Positions 30,262-39,470 of a DNA stretch of 64,000 bases are shown here, piece by piece. Each line of letters opens with the position of its first letter. Position 1 is the stretch's first letter. The notes under the pieces are model-generated. The model was not told where the DNA came from and did not search any database. It saw only the letters and a list, made by a program, of their open reading frames with translations. The position numbers and the translations under genes were made by a program. Source of the DNA: an uncultured Propionivibrio sp. (GTDB lineage Bacteria > Pseudomonadota > Gammaproteobacteria > Burkholderiales > Rhodocyclaceae); assembly GCF_963666255.1 (NCBI RefSeq), contig NZ_OY762657.1, positions 372,001-436,000 on the forward strand, read 5' to 3'.

Positions 30262-30495
30262 GGCTTTGTCGTTCCAAATAGTCCTCCGAGATGAAAACTG
30301 CTGAGTCTGCTGAATTGACTGTCGATTGCTGTGCTGGCCCTCTTTACCGACATGGGATCGAGCCGGTTCGTCGTCCTCAACGGTTTGCGTTTGTTACGCA
30401 AATGATCGATCGGGACGCTCGATGCTGCCATTCAATATGGTCCCCGTGACGAGCAAGGACGAACACGCTTTCTTTTCAGGACTATAATCGCGCCC

Positions 30496-30855
30496 ATGTT
30501 TTTCAGCCGCCGCCTTCGCTATCTCATTTCGATGATGCTAACCCTCTGTCTGGTCGGCATGTCGGCGTTGAGCTATGGCGGGGAGAGTGAAAACACAATC
30601 GAGCACGGCGACAAGGATTCGCTTCAAATTATCCAATCGTTCTGCGACCTTCCGGATGCTTGCGACCTCGACAAAACTTGCAGTCACGGTTGTCACGCCC
30701 AGTCGCACTTTGCCGGGGCCGGTCTGGATGTCGGCCCCTTGTTTCGCGCGACACCGCTGGATGTTAAGTTCATCGGTAACGCGCTGCTCGCGCGAATGCC
30801 ATCCCCGCCTCGCGAGGGGCCGTATCGTCCTCCGCAGCAAGCCTTTCAAGCCTGA
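30496..30855 (+). CDS. small exported Cys/His-containing protein of the efflux locus
   Basis: A 119-residue hypothetical protein. Residues about 6–28 form a signal-like segment (ending SALSYGG). The mature part holds CDLPDACDLDKTCSHGCHAQSH, a cluster of Cys and His suited to metal binding, and a Pro-rich C-terminus. It precedes the czcC-like gene on the same strand. A TATAAT at 30483–30488 lies only 7 bases before the ATG and no ribosome site is evident, so the mRNA may be leaderless or the start may be misplaced. Function is unknown; a periplasmic metal-handling role is suggested by context. Confidence 0.6.
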   Translation: MFFSRRLRYLISMMLTLCLVGMSALSYGGESENTIEHGDKDSLQIIQSFCDLPDACDLDKTCSHGCHAQSHFAGAGLDVGPLFRATPLDVKFIGNALLARMPSPPREGPYRPPQQAFQA

Positions 30856-30902
30856 GTTCATTTTCTGAAATCTGCGCTGACGGCTAGATCGTCGGCCTAT
30901 GC

Positions 30903-32225
30903 TTGAAAGGTTTTTCCATGTTGTTACACGGCAATTTGGCCGTGGTCCGCCCGATGTGGCGTACCACGCGCTTGTGGCTGGGCGCGGCGGTTGCGATCGC
31001 CCTTCCGCATACCCCTGTCTTTGCGGCCAGTCCGCTGACGCTTGAGTCGGCGTGGCAACTCGCCGAAACGGCGAATCCGGGCCTGCGTTCCGCCCAGGCA
31101 AATCTTGCAGCAGCCGAAGGGCAGCGCGCCGACACGCGCGGACTGTTTTGGAACAATCCACAACTTTCGACCGATCGCACACGTCGAGACGTGCCGCAAG
31201 CCGGTCTAGCCAGCGAGCGGCAGCGAGACTGGAGCGCTGGAATCTCCCAGACGTTCGAAATCGCTGGACAGCACGGTTACCGGCGAGATGCTGCCGATAG
31301 CGATCTGGTTGCGTTGCAAACGACCTTGCAGGAAACGCGCCGCCAGGTACGCGCTGACATCGAACAACGCTTCGTCCAGGTGCTTGCGCTACAGCAGCGG
31401 ATCGAGGCCGAGACGGATGCCCTCCGCTTGCTTGACGATGCGTCGACGGCGGTCCAAAAACGCGTAAAAGCAGGCGAAGACAGCCGTCTGGATGGCAACC
31501 TCACTCTGGTTGAGGCAGAGCGTGGCAGAAACCAACTTGAAGCCCTGCGCGAAAGCCTGACTGATGCCCGAGCCGAATTGGCCAGCGCCCTGCAATTGTC
31601 GTCGGATCAATTGCCTGAGGTCGTCGGCGAACTGATGCCCAAACCCGGCAGCTACACGCTGGATCAGTTGCTCGAAGCGGTGCACAGTCGCCCCCAACTT
31701 CGGGCGCTGGCGCTGCGTGAGGAGGCTGCCGCACAACGCCTCAAGTTGGAACGCGCATCGGTCTATCCCGACGTCACAGTCGGCATGAGCACGGGGCGTG
31801 AAGGCCCTCTGGATGCACGCGAGAAAGTGGTGACCGTATCCGTTTCCTTGCCTTTGCCACTCTTTCGACGCAATGCAGGCGGAATCGGCAGGGCCACGAC
31901 CGACTGGACACAGGCCCAGATCGAGCGCCAGACAGCCAGCCGCGATATTCCCGCGCAGGTTCGGGCGCTCTGGATTAAAACGGCAAGCCTGCAACAACGC
32001 GTCAAACGGTTGCAGGAGACGGTCCAGGCGCGCCTCGACCAAAACCAGCTGTTGTCCACCAAGTCCTATCGGGCCGGCGAGATTGGCTTGCTGCAATTGC
32101 TGCTCGTCAATCGCCAAGTCCTCGAAGGGCGCCGCGACCTGATCGATGCCCGCAGCGAACTACGTCAAGCGACGATCAAGCTTGAAGCGACTGCCGGCTG
32201 GCCAAACCAGGAGGTCTCGCGATGA
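30903..32225 (+). CDS. czcC: outer-membrane efflux protein, CzcC/CusC type
   Basis: A 440-residue TolC-superfamily protein; an internal ATG at 30918 is an alternative start. A signal region (LWLGAAVAIALPHTPVFA) is followed by two outer-membrane-efflux repeats: LTLESAWQLAETANPGLRSA in the first and LLEAVHSRPQLRALALREEA in the second. Such proteins form the outer-membrane channel of heavy-metal RND pumps. Its stop precedes the membrane-fusion gene closely. Codon choice is noticeably less GC-extreme than in flanking chromosomal genes. Confidence 0.88.
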   Translation: MKGFSMLLHGNLAVVRPMWRTTRLWLGAAVAIALPHTPVFAASPLTLESAWQLAETANPGLRSAQANLAAAEGQRADTRGLFWNNPQLSTDRTRRDVPQAGLASERQRDWSAGISQTFEIAGQHGYRRDAADSDLVALQTTLQETRRQVRADIEQRFVQVLALQQRIEAETDALRLLDDASTAVQKRVKAGEDSRLDGNLTLVEAERGRNQLEALRESLTDARAELASALQLSSDQLPEVVGELMPKPGSYTLDQLLEAVHSRPQLRALALREEAAAQRLKLERASVYPDVTVGMSTGREGPLDAREKVVTVSVSLPLPLFRRNAGGIGRATTDWTQAQIERQTASRDIPAQVRALWIKTASLQQRVKRLQETVQARLDQNQLLSTKSYRAGEIGLLQLLLVNRQVLEGRRDLIDARSELRQATIKLEATAGWPNQEVSR

Positions 32226-32275
32226 AGCATGGCGATCGCACCCACGACAACACATCAAGAACAGGAGTTAACTCA

Positions 32276-33475
32276 ATGTCTTCAGCGACAAAAATGGCAT
32301 TGCTGGCACTGGTTTCAGGAAGCATGCTCTTGACGGCGTGCACTCAGAAAAGCGAGCAAGCCGCTGCAAGCAATCAAACACAAAGCGCGGAGAAGCCCGG
32401 AGAAGAAAAGACACTCTCCAGTGAGCACTCTGAGGCAGGAAAGATCAAGTTGTCGGCCAAGGAGATCGAAGAAGCTGGCTTGCGCTTTCAGACCGTTGAA
32501 TCCCAGGCGATTGCCGAGCAGATTGCCCTGACGGCAACTATCCGCGCCAATCAGGATCGCGTGGCGCACGTGGCACCACGCGTGCCCGCTCGCCTGGTCA
32601 AGGTCAGCGCCAATCTCGGTGACAAAGTGAAAGCCGGACAGTCACTGGCTTCGCTCGACAGCCTTGAGTTGGGGGAGGCGCACTCGGTCTACCGGCAAGC
32701 CAGGAGCCAGGCGGCATTGGCCAAAGCGGACTTTGAACGCGCCGAGAAATTGCGCGCGGACGAAATCATTCCCGAGAAGGATTTCCTGCGCGCCCGTAGC
32801 GAATTCGAGAAAGCGCGTGCGGCGCATCGCGCCGCCGAGGAGCGTTTGCGCCTGCTTGACGCCGCTCACAGCGATGCGGAAGAAGGACCCGCTTCGATCT
32901 TTTCGGTGTTTGCCCCGTTCTCGGGCACGGTCATTGAAAAGCACGCGATATTGGGAGAACTCGCGCAACCCGACAAGAACCTCTATACCGTCGCGGATCT
33001 GTCGACGGTCTGGATCGAAGCCAATCTGTTCGAAAAGGATCTCGGCCTCGTACGTGTTGGCGCTCCCGCCAGCGTCACGGTCAATGCCTATCCCGGCGAG
33101 GTCTTTCAGGGAAAACTCACCTACATCAGCAGCACCGTCGATCGGGAGACGCGGGCCGTTCAGGCACGCGTCGAGGTCGCCAATACGGACGGGCGCCTGA
33201 AGCCCGAGATGTTCGCCACCGCCTCCGTGGCAACACCGAATACCGTCAAGGGCATGACGATCCCGCAGGAAGCCCTGCTTCTCGTCAATCGACAACCGGT
33301 GGTCTTCGTCCAGGAAGGCGAAGGCTTCGAAATGCGCCCGGTCGATCCTGGGGAAAAGATCGGCAACCGGATTATCGTCAAGAGCGGCCTCACGCCCGGA
33401 GAATCGGTGGTGGTGGTCGGCGCCTTCGCGCTCAAGGCGCGTTTGCTCAAGTCGCAAATCAGCGACGAGCACTAG
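32276..33475 (+). CDS. czcB: RND efflux periplasmic adaptor, CzcB type
   Basis: A 399-residue membrane-fusion protein. I chose the start at 32276 because AGGAG lies 8 bases upstream and the product then begins with a lipoprotein signal ending in the lipobox LTAC; an in-frame ATG at 32222 would overlap the czcC stop but bury this signal. A charged low-complexity stretch follows the lipid-linked Cys. The lipoyl-like halves contain RVPARLVKVSANLGDKVKAG and FSVFAPFSGTVIEKH around a coiled-coil hairpin, then a beta-barrel. It bridges CzcC and CzcA. Confidence 0.9.
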   Translation: MSSATKMALLALVSGSMLLTACTQKSEQAAASNQTQSAEKPGEEKTLSSEHSEAGKIKLSAKEIEEAGLRFQTVESQAIAEQIALTATIRANQDRVAHVAPRVPARLVKVSANLGDKVKAGQSLASLDSLELGEAHSVYRQARSQAALAKADFERAEKLRADEIIPEKDFLRARSEFEKARAAHRAAEERLRLLDAAHSDAEEGPASIFSVFAPFSGTVIEKHAILGELAQPDKNLYTVADLSTVWIEANLFEKDLGLVRVGAPASVTVNAYPGEVFQGKLTYISSTVDRETRAVQARVEVANTDGRLKPEMFATASVATPNTVKGMTIPQEALLLVNRQPVVFVQEGEGFEMRPVDPGEKIGNRIIVKSGLTPGESVVVVGAFALKARLLKSQISDEH

Positions 33476-33487
33476 GAGGAGATCGGC

Positions 33488-36400
33488 ATGCTCAATTCAA
33501 TTGTTGATCTTTCGTTGCGTTACAAGGTCTTGGTGCTTGTGGGATTCCTGCTGGTCGTCGTCCTGGGGGTTCAGGCATTTCGCACGGTGCCGGTCGATGC
33601 CTTTCCCGATGTCACGCCGGTTCAAGTCAATATCTACACCGAATCGCCGGGACTCGCCGCCGAAGATGTGGAAAAGCTCCTGACCTTCCCGGTCGAGACT
33701 GCGATGGCAGGGCTTCCCGGTGTCGAGGAAATTCGTTCGGTATCGCTGTTTGGCCTGTCTTATGTCGGTGTCTATTTCAAGGATTCGACCGACATCTACT
33801 TCGCCCGCCGCCTGGTTGGCGAAAAATTGGTGGAAGCGCGCGAGCGGATTCCGCCCGGCTACGGCGAGCCGGAGCTCGGACCGAATACGTCCGGTCTCGG
33901 CCAGGTGTTCTGGTACACGGTCGAATCGGCGGACAAGAACTTGTCGTCCATGGACCTGCGGACGTTGCAGGACTGGAACGTCCGCCTGATGTTGCGTACG
34001 GCGCCCGGTGTCGATGATGTCATTTCGTGGGGCGGCGAGGAAAAGCAGTATCAGGTTCTGATCCATCCGCAGAAACTGATCAAGTACGGCCTCACCTTCA
34101 AAGCGGTCATGGAGGCGCTGACCGCGAACAACCGGCAGGTTGGCGGTCAATACGTGAATCTGGGGCAGGAACAGTATCTGGTGCGTGGCCTCGGATTGGT
34201 CGGCAACAGCCGCGATATCGGCAACGTCGTCGTGACCCAGCGCGAAGGTGTTCCAATTTTCGTGCGCGATGTGGCAGAAGTGAAGGAGGCGCCAGGATTA
34301 CGATTCGGCGCGGTCACCAAGGATGGCCAGGAAGTGGTGCTCGGCCAGGCGCTGGCCCGGATCAACGAAAACGCCAAGAGCGTCGTCGATGCGGTGAAGA
34401 GCAAGCTGGATACCGCTCGCCGTGCGCTGCCCGACAACATTTCGGTCAAGCCGGTCTATGACCGTACCGAACTCGTCGAAAAGGCGCTCAAGACAGCCGA
34501 GAGTGCATTGGTGGAAGGCTCCATCCTCGTCGCGCTCATCCTGTTTCTTTTCCTTGGCGAAATCCGTTCGGCCGTCGTCGTCGTCGTCACCTTGCCGCTG
34601 GCCATGCTGATCGCCTTCATCATGATGCAATACTTCGGGATGTCGGCCAATCTGATGTCCCTCGCCGGGCTGGCCATCGGTATCGGCATGATGGTCGATG
34701 GCGCCGTCGTGATGGTCGAGAACAGCTTCCGACTTCTCTCCCATCGTGGAGAAAATCCGGGCAGCAAGACGCACCTGATCCTTGAGGCCGCGCGCGAAGT
34801 GGTGAATCCGATCGCCTTTGCCATCCTGATCATCATCGTCGTCTTCTTGCCGCTGTTTTCATTAACCGGTCTGGAGGGCAAGCTCTTCAAGCCAATGGCA
34901 TTGACCATTGCTTTCGCCATGGTCGGCTCGCTGGTGCTGACGCTGACGCTGGTTCCTGTGCTGTCGGCACTGATTCTCAAAGCCAAGGAGGAAAAGGATA
35001 CGTTCATCCTTCGCCATGCCAAGCGACTGTATCTGCCGCTCCTCGACTGGGCGCTCGACCGGAAGAAGAAAGTCATCGGCACCGCGATCGGCTTGCTGGT
35101 TGTGGCGCTGGCTGTGTTCCCGTTCCTCGGCAAGGAATTCATGCCGACCATGCAGGAGGGAACCATCATGTTCCGGGTCACCGGGATTCCCTCAACGTCG
35201 CTCGACGAAAGTATCGCCGTCGCGCGCCGGTTCGACACCGCACTCAAGGCCGATTTCCCGCAAGTGACGTCAACGCTGGCGACGATTGGACGCGCGGAAA
35301 AAGGCGAGACCGCCGATGTCAATTACATGGAGGTGCTGGTCGATGTTAAACCGGTCAGCGACTGGCCAAAGCGGATGAGCATGTCGGAACTCAGCCAGGC
35401 AATGCAGGCGTCGGTCGAGAAGGCGATTCCCACGGTCGTGTTGGCCGCCACCCAACCGATCCAGATGCGCGTCGAGGAAATCATCTCGGGCGTTCGGGCA
35501 ACGCTCGCGCTGAAGATCTATGGCGAGGATCTGGGAACGCTCGATACCTTGGCGGAACAGATGCAAGCAGTCCTGGACAAGGTCCCGGGAGCTGCCGATC
35601 TGGCGCTGGAAGCCAACAAAGGCAAACCCCAGATGGTGATCAAGGTGAATCGTGATGAGGCGGCGCGCTATGGCATTAACGCTGATGAAATTCTCGAGGT
35701 AGTTCAGGCCGGGATTGGCGGAAAGGCGGTGTCGACCGTTATCGATGGCGTCAAGCGATTCGACCTTCAGGTTCGTCTCGACGCGGCTTTCCGCAATAGC
35801 CCGCAGGCGATCGCCGATATTCCGATCCGCACGCAATCGGGGGCGCTTGTGCCTTTGTCTCGTGTCGCAACCGTCGATCTGGATGAGGGCTATTCCTTCG
35901 TTCGTCGCGAGCAGTTGCAGCGTTATGCCGTCATCCAGATGGATGTCAAAGGCCGCGACGTGGATAGCTTCGTCAAGGAAGCCGATGCACGACTTCGAGA
36001 GCACGTAAAGTTGCCTGCCGGCTATTGGACCGAGTGGGGCGGCGCCTTTGAGAACCAGCAGCGCGCCATGACTCGGTTGGCCGTCATCGTGCCGCTGACC
36101 ATTGGGCTGATCTTCCTGCTGCTCTACACCGCTTTTAACTCGCTGGTGCATGCCACGCTGATTATCGCCAATGTGCCATTCGCCATCATCGGCGGGGTAT
36201 TCGGATTAGCGATTACCGGGCAGTACGTGTCGGTGCCCTCGGCGATCGGATTTATCGCGGTGTTCGGTGTTGCCATGCTCAATGGCATCGTCCTCGTGTC
36301 GTTCCTCAACGATCTGAGACAGCAGGGCATGTCAATCCGCGAAGCCGTACAGAAAGGCGCCGCGTTGCGCTTGCGCCCAGTCCTGATGACCGCGTCAGTC

Positions 36401-36580
36401 GCCATTCTCGGACTCGTGCCGATGCTTTTATCGCAGGGAGTCGGTGCGGAAACGCAACGGCCGCTGGCGACGGTCGTGGTTGGTGGCTTGTTCAGTTCCA
36501 CAGCATTGACCTTGTTGCTGTTGCCGCTGATGTACGAGTGGATCGAAACACGCAACAGCCGACACAAGAACTCTGTTTAA
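33488..36580 (+). CDS. czcA: heavy-metal efflux RND transporter, CzcA/CusA family
   Basis: A 1030-residue inner-membrane proton antiporter. Features are the N-terminal LSLRYKVLVLVGFLLVVVLG helix, two large periplasmic loops, and twelve membrane segments. The TM4 signature GMMVDGAVVMVENSFRLL carries the Asp and Glu used for proton/cation coupling in the heavy-metal RND group. The length is normal for the family. It completes a CBA tripartite pump that exports divalent or monovalent metal ions from periplasm or cytoplasm. Which metal cannot be read with confidence; the Pb/Cd-type MerR suggests divalent ions. Confidence 0.95.
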   Translation: MLNSIVDLSLRYKVLVLVGFLLVVVLGVQAFRTVPVDAFPDVTPVQVNIYTESPGLAAEDVEKLLTFPVETAMAGLPGVEEIRSVSLFGLSYVGVYFKDSTDIYFARRLVGEKLVEARERIPPGYGEPELGPNTSGLGQVFWYTVESADKNLSSMDLRTLQDWNVRLMLRTAPGVDDVISWGGEEKQYQVLIHPQKLIKYGLTFKAVMEALTANNRQVGGQYVNLGQEQYLVRGLGLVGNSRDIGNVVVTQREGVPIFVRDVAEVKEAPGLRFGAVTKDGQEVVLGQALARINENAKSVVDAVKSKLDTARRALPDNISVKPVYDRTELVEKALKTAESALVEGSILVALILFLFLGEIRSAVVVVVTLPLAMLIAFIMMQYFGMSANLMSLAGLAIGIGMMVDGAVVMVENSFRLLSHRGENPGSKTHLILEAAREVVNPIAFAILIIIVVFLPLFSLTGLEGKLFKPMALTIAFAMVGSLVLTLTLVPVLSALILKAKEEKDTFILRHAKRLYLPLLDWALDRKKKVIGTAIGLLVVALAVFPFLGKEFMPTMQEGTIMFRVTGIPSTSLDESIAVARRFDTALKADFPQVTSTLATIGRAEKGETADVNYMEVLVDVKPVSDWPKRMSMSELSQAMQASVEKAIPTVVLAATQPIQMRVEEIISGVRATLALKIYGEDLGTLDTLAEQMQAVLDKVPGAADLALEANKGKPQMVIKVNRDEAARYGINADEILEVVQAGIGGKAVSTVIDGVKRFDLQVRLDAAFRNSPQAIADIPIRTQSGALVPLSRVATVDLDEGYSFVRREQLQRYAVIQMDVKGRDVDSFVKEADARLREHVKLPAGYWTEWGGAFENQQRAMTRLAVIVPLTIGLIFLLLYTAFNSLVHATLIIANVPFAIIGGVFGLAITGQYVSVPSAIGFIAVFGVAMLNGIVLVSFLNDLRQQGMSIREAVQKGAALRLRPVLMTASVAILGLVPMLLSQGVGAETQRPLATVVVGGLFSSTALTLLLLPLMYEWIETRNSRHKNSV

Positions 36581-36638
36581 CCCATTCAGGCCGTCGGCGG
36601 CGAATGCCGGCGGCCAACAGGACACAAGGAGATACGCC

Positions 36639-36974
36639 ATGAAAGAAATCAAGGCTGTCGTTAAGCCGACCAGGATTGCAGCGGTGCTGCAAGTATTGAA
36701 AAGCGTTGCAGAACGCTCTTCGTCAAAAGGGGCATGCCAACACATTGCGGTCAGCCAGGTGGTACATCCGCTGACGCCCCGTGATCACGGCCAGCCGCAA
36801 TATTCCATGGAACTGGCGGAGCCAGTCCTCGCGTACTACCGCGTCGAATTTGTTTGCACTGACGACACGGTGATGCCGGTCGTCGCTTCCATAAAGAAGG
36901 CGGCGTACACCGGTCAACCCGATGCCGGTTGGATTGTCGTCACCGAAACGCATGCGATCGAACACATTTCCTAA
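36639..36974 (+). CDS. PII-like protein of the metal-efflux-associated group
   Basis: A 111-residue protein with a PII-like ferredoxin fold: MKEIKAVVKPTRIAAVLQVL at the N-terminus and GWIVVTETHAIEHI near the C-terminus, matching the final strands of GlnB-type proteins. The central T-loop region differs from nitrogen-regulatory GlnB, so an ammonium role is unlikely. A distinct PII group (PII-NG) is known to co-occur with CzcA/CusA-type pumps, and the position 59 bases after czcA fits. AAGGAG precedes the start. It may control the pump or sense a nucleotide; this is untested. Confidence 0.75.
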   Translation: MKEIKAVVKPTRIAAVLQVLKSVAERSSSKGACQHIAVSQVVHPLTPRDHGQPQYSMELAEPVLAYYRVEFVCTDDTVMPVVASIKKAAYTGQPDAGWIVVTETHAIEHIS

Positions 36975-37054
36975 CCACCAGTGCTTTTGTGCCAAGTGCT
37001 TGCTGTCAGTGGATGGTCCGCAATATCAAGCCTGGCAATTAACGGAGAACAATC

Positions 37055-37441
37055 ATGAAAAAGCTCGTCATTCTCGTCGCCGCCCTCTTTGTAAGTGCGT
37101 GTGCTGCCAACGAACCTCGACCCTCAGGTTTTTCGGGGTCGATGGATCGTTCCAATCCACTTCAATTGACGCTAGGAGCGTCGAATATTGCCCGGATTAC
37201 TTTTGAAGGCAAGACTTACGAGGGAGAGCGGGAAAGCATCCAGTGCACGATTGATTCGTGCCCTGACAAATACCGCATTCTTACGAAAAAGCATCGGGCA
37301 CATTCGCGAGGTCGATCGGCGACGTTAAAAGCGCCTGATGGATCGCAACTACGGTGCGAATGGATCAGCCATCAAACTGAAAATGAGGGTGTGTGCATTG
37401 CACCGGATGGCCGAAAGATGGCGTTAAGCAGTTCTAACTAG
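37055..37441 (+). CDS. small putative lipoprotein
   Basis: A 128-residue protein with a lipoprotein signal (MKKLVILVAALFVSAC, lipobox VSAC). The mature part has a small beta-rich domain with GKTYEGERESIQCTID and a repeated Cys-containing segment (LRCEWIS, GVCIAP). GGAG precedes the start. It is the last gene of the efflux island and is followed by a terminator. I do not recognise the family; localisation at a membrane face is the only safe inference. Confidence 0.7.
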   Translation: MKKLVILVAALFVSACAANEPRPSGFSGSMDRSNPLQLTLGASNIARITFEGKTYEGERESIQCTIDSCPDKYRILTKKHRAHSRGRSATLKAPDGSQLRCEWISHQTENEGVCIAPDGRKMALSSSN

Positions 37442-37459
37442 TCTGCTCGATTCGTTGTT

Positions 37460-37498
37460 TGGCGGAAGCTGCGCGAAAGTATGCTTCCGCCATTTTAT
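37460..37498 (+). terminator. rho-independent terminator at the end of the efflux island
   Basis: TGGCGGAAGC (37460–37469) pairs perfectly with GCTTCCGCCA (37483–37492) and is followed by TTTTATTA. It lies 18 bases after the lipoprotein stop. Confidence 0.85.
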
Positions 37499-37652
37499 TA
37501 CTTCGTGGCTGTCTGCTTTCGAGCGTACTTGCGTCGTTAGGCGCTGTTGGTTAGCGGTCCGCTTCGGCCGAGAACCGGCTTTTTCCCCCATTAACCATCG
37601 CGTTTATGCCAGCCTTTCAGAGCCCCTGAGCGCGCGCGGCGAGGCGGAACAC

Positions 37653-37690
37653 GCAGGACGCGCCACCGGCTGGCGGCAGGTGCGTCCTGC
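37653..37690 (-). other. inverted repeat after denD
   Basis: GCAGGACGC (37653–37661) pairs with GCGTCCTGC (37682–37690), with a smaller internal GCCA/TGGC hairpin. It lies just beyond the denD stop. No T-run follows on the minus strand, so it may be an RNA 3'-end stabiliser or a rho-assisted stop rather than a classical terminator. The rest of 37499–37652 shows nothing I can support. Confidence 0.5.
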
Positions 37691-37697
37691 ATAAGGA

Positions 37698-38669
37698 TCA
37701 GGGCTTGTCGTCGGCGAGATACGCCCGAACCGCCGCCTCGAACGACGCATCCCCCTTGAAGCCCATCGCCAGCGCGCGCTTGGGGTTCCAGCAGGCCGGC
37801 CAGCTGCCGACGATGCGCTGGATCGTCGCATCGTGCTCCCAGCGGATATGCGCCACCGCCGCCTCGCCGGCGACCGTCCGCAGCGCATCGATCATCTCGC
37901 TGACGGAGACATTAACGCCTGGCAGATTGACCATGCGATTCAGCTCGAAGCCGTCGGACGGCAGATTGTGCGCCCAGATCATGTTTTCAATCACCTGGCG
38001 CGGGGACAGCAGCCACAGGCGGGTATCCGGCGTCACCGGGCAGACCGTGTCCTCACCGTTGAGCGGCTCACGGATAATGCCGCTGGCAAACGACGAAGCG
38101 GCCTTGTTCGGCTTGCCGGGCCGCACCGAAATGGTCGGCAGGCGCAGCCCGCGGCCGTCGATGAAGCCTTTGCGGCTGAAATCGGACAGCATCAACTCGC
38201 CGATCGCCTTCTGGATGCCGTAGGACGACTTCGGATTGAGCGCCGTATCGTCCTGGACGACCGCCGGCAGCGGACCACCATAGACAGCGACCGAACTCGC
38301 GAACAGGACCTTGGGGCGCTGGCCGAGACGCCGGCAACGCTCCAGCAATACGCGGAAGGCATCGACGTTGATGCGCATGCCAAGATCGAAATCGGCTTCG
38401 GCCTGGCTGCTGACGATCGCCGCCAGATGGAACACCGACGTCGTCTGCGCATCGAGTGCGCGGGCAAGGTCGCTCTCGTTGCCGATATCGCCGGTCACGA
38501 CAGTCACGCGCGGATCGGAAAAATCCGGCGCCGGCACGATATCGAAAAGGAACAGCCGGTCGATCTTCGTTTCGACGCCATCGGCATTTTTGAGCGAGCC
38601 CTTCTCGAGCAGTCGCCGTGCCAGTTTCTGCCCAAGAAAACCGGCACCGCCGGTGATCAGGACATTCAT
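37698..38669 (-). CDS. denD: D-erythronate dehydrogenase (NAD-dependent epimerase family)
   Basis: A 323-residue extended short-chain dehydrogenase. The nucleotide-binding [15 protein letters not shown] lies at the N-terminus, followed by [11 protein letters not shown], the serine in [11 protein letters not shown] and the catalytic Tyr-x3-Lys in [11 protein letters not shown]. The sequence matches DenD, which oxidises D-erythronate at C2 to 2-oxo-D-tetronate. It is the last gene of the acid sugar operon, overlapping otnI by 4 bases. Together with LtnD it would let both C4 stereoisomers enter one pathway. Confidence 0.88.
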   Translation of the reverse strand: MNVLITGGAGFLGQKLARRLLEKGSLKNADGVETKIDRLFLFDIVPAPDFSDPRVTVVTGDIGNESDLARALDAQTTSVFHLAAIVSSQAEADFDLGMRINVDAFRVLLERCRRLGQRPKVLFASSVAVYGGPLPAVVQDDTALNPKSSYGIQKAIGELMLSDFSRKGFIDGRGLRLPTISVRPGKPNKAASSFASGIIREPLNGEDTVCPVTPDTRLWLLSPRQVIENMIWAHNLPSDGFELNRMVNLPGVNVSVSEMIDALRTVAGEAAVAHIRWEHDATIQRIVGSWPACWNPKRALAMGFKGDASFEAAVRAYLADDKP

Positions 38670-39451
38670 GGTTTCCCCTTGTACGGTGCGAACCAGCCGA
38701 GCCCGTCCTCGGTCTTGCCGCGCGGGCGATACTCGCAGCCGACGTAACCGGTGTATCCGGAATCGTCGAGCAACTGGTAGAGGTGCGGGAAGTTCAGCTC
38801 GCCTTCGTCCGGCTCATGCCGGTCGGGTACGCTGGCAATCTGGATGTGGCCGATATGCGGGGAGTATTTCTGGAAGGTCTTGGTCAGATCGCCTTCCATG
38901 ATCTGTGCATGGTAGAAATCCATCTGCACCTTCAGGTTCGGCGCGCCGACTTCCTCGCGAATCGCATGGCCGTCAGCTTGCATGCTGAGGAAGTACCCCG
39001 GCATGTCACGGCTGTTGATCGGTTCGATCACCAGCGTCAGCCCGTGCCTGGCCAGTTCCCCGGCGGCATGGCGCAGGTTCTCGACATACACCGCCCGATG
39101 TTGCGCCCGGTCGGCGCCGGCCGGGAAGAGCCCCGCCATCGCATGGATCGTCGGCGTGCCCAGCGACAGCGCATAGTCGATCGCCTTCGCGACACCGGCA
39201 CGGAATTCGGCTTCGCGTCCGGGAATCGACGCCATGCCCCGTTCACCCGCTGCCCAATTCCCCGGCGGCATGTTGAAGAGCGCGTTCTTCAGCCCGTTGT
39301 CCTTGAGCCAGGCCGTCACTTCCGCGACCGTGTAGTCGTACGGAAAGAGAAATTCAACCGCCTTGAATCCCGCCTTCGCCGCCGCCGCAAAGCGCTCCGG
39401 AAACGGCACTTCGGTAAACATCATCGACAAGTTCGCTGCAAATTTCGGCAT
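38666..39451 (-). CDS. otnI: 2-oxo-tetronate isomerase (hydroxypyruvate isomerase family)
   Basis: A 261-residue TIM-barrel isomerase beginning [17 protein letters not shown], the family opening. Metal and catalytic residues sit in [32 protein letters not shown] and [11 protein letters not shown]. The fold is that of hydroxypyruvate isomerase. In this gene order it corresponds to OtnI, which interconverts 2-oxo-tetronate and 3-oxo-tetronate. The stop overlaps the denD start (ATGA). Confidence 0.9.
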   Translation of the reverse strand: MPKFAANLSMMFTEVPFPERFAAAAKAGFKAVEFLFPYDYTVAEVTAWLKDNGLKNALFNMPPGNWAAGERGMASIPGREAEFRAGVAKAIDYALSLGTPTIHAMAGLFPAGADRAQHRAVYVENLRHAAGELARHGLTLVIEPINSRDMPGYFLSMQADGHAIREEVGAPNLKVQMDFYHAQIMEGDLTKTFQKYSPHIGHIQIASVPDRHEPDEGELNFPHLYQLLDDSGYTGYVGCEYRPRGKTEDGLGWFAPYKGKP

Positions 39452-39470
39452 TTTCTTTCCTTTCCCAGTC

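Noticed and set aside
30262-30495. Possible remnant of a metal-exporter gene or transposase after the MerR promoter
   Set aside because: I translated both strands and found only short frames with no recognisable motif, so I do not call a pseudogene.
36639-36974. Nitrogen-regulatory GlnB/GlnK or CutA
   Set aside because: It lacks an amtB neighbour and the GlnB T-loop signature, and it sits in a metal-efflux operon. The PII-like group call fits better.
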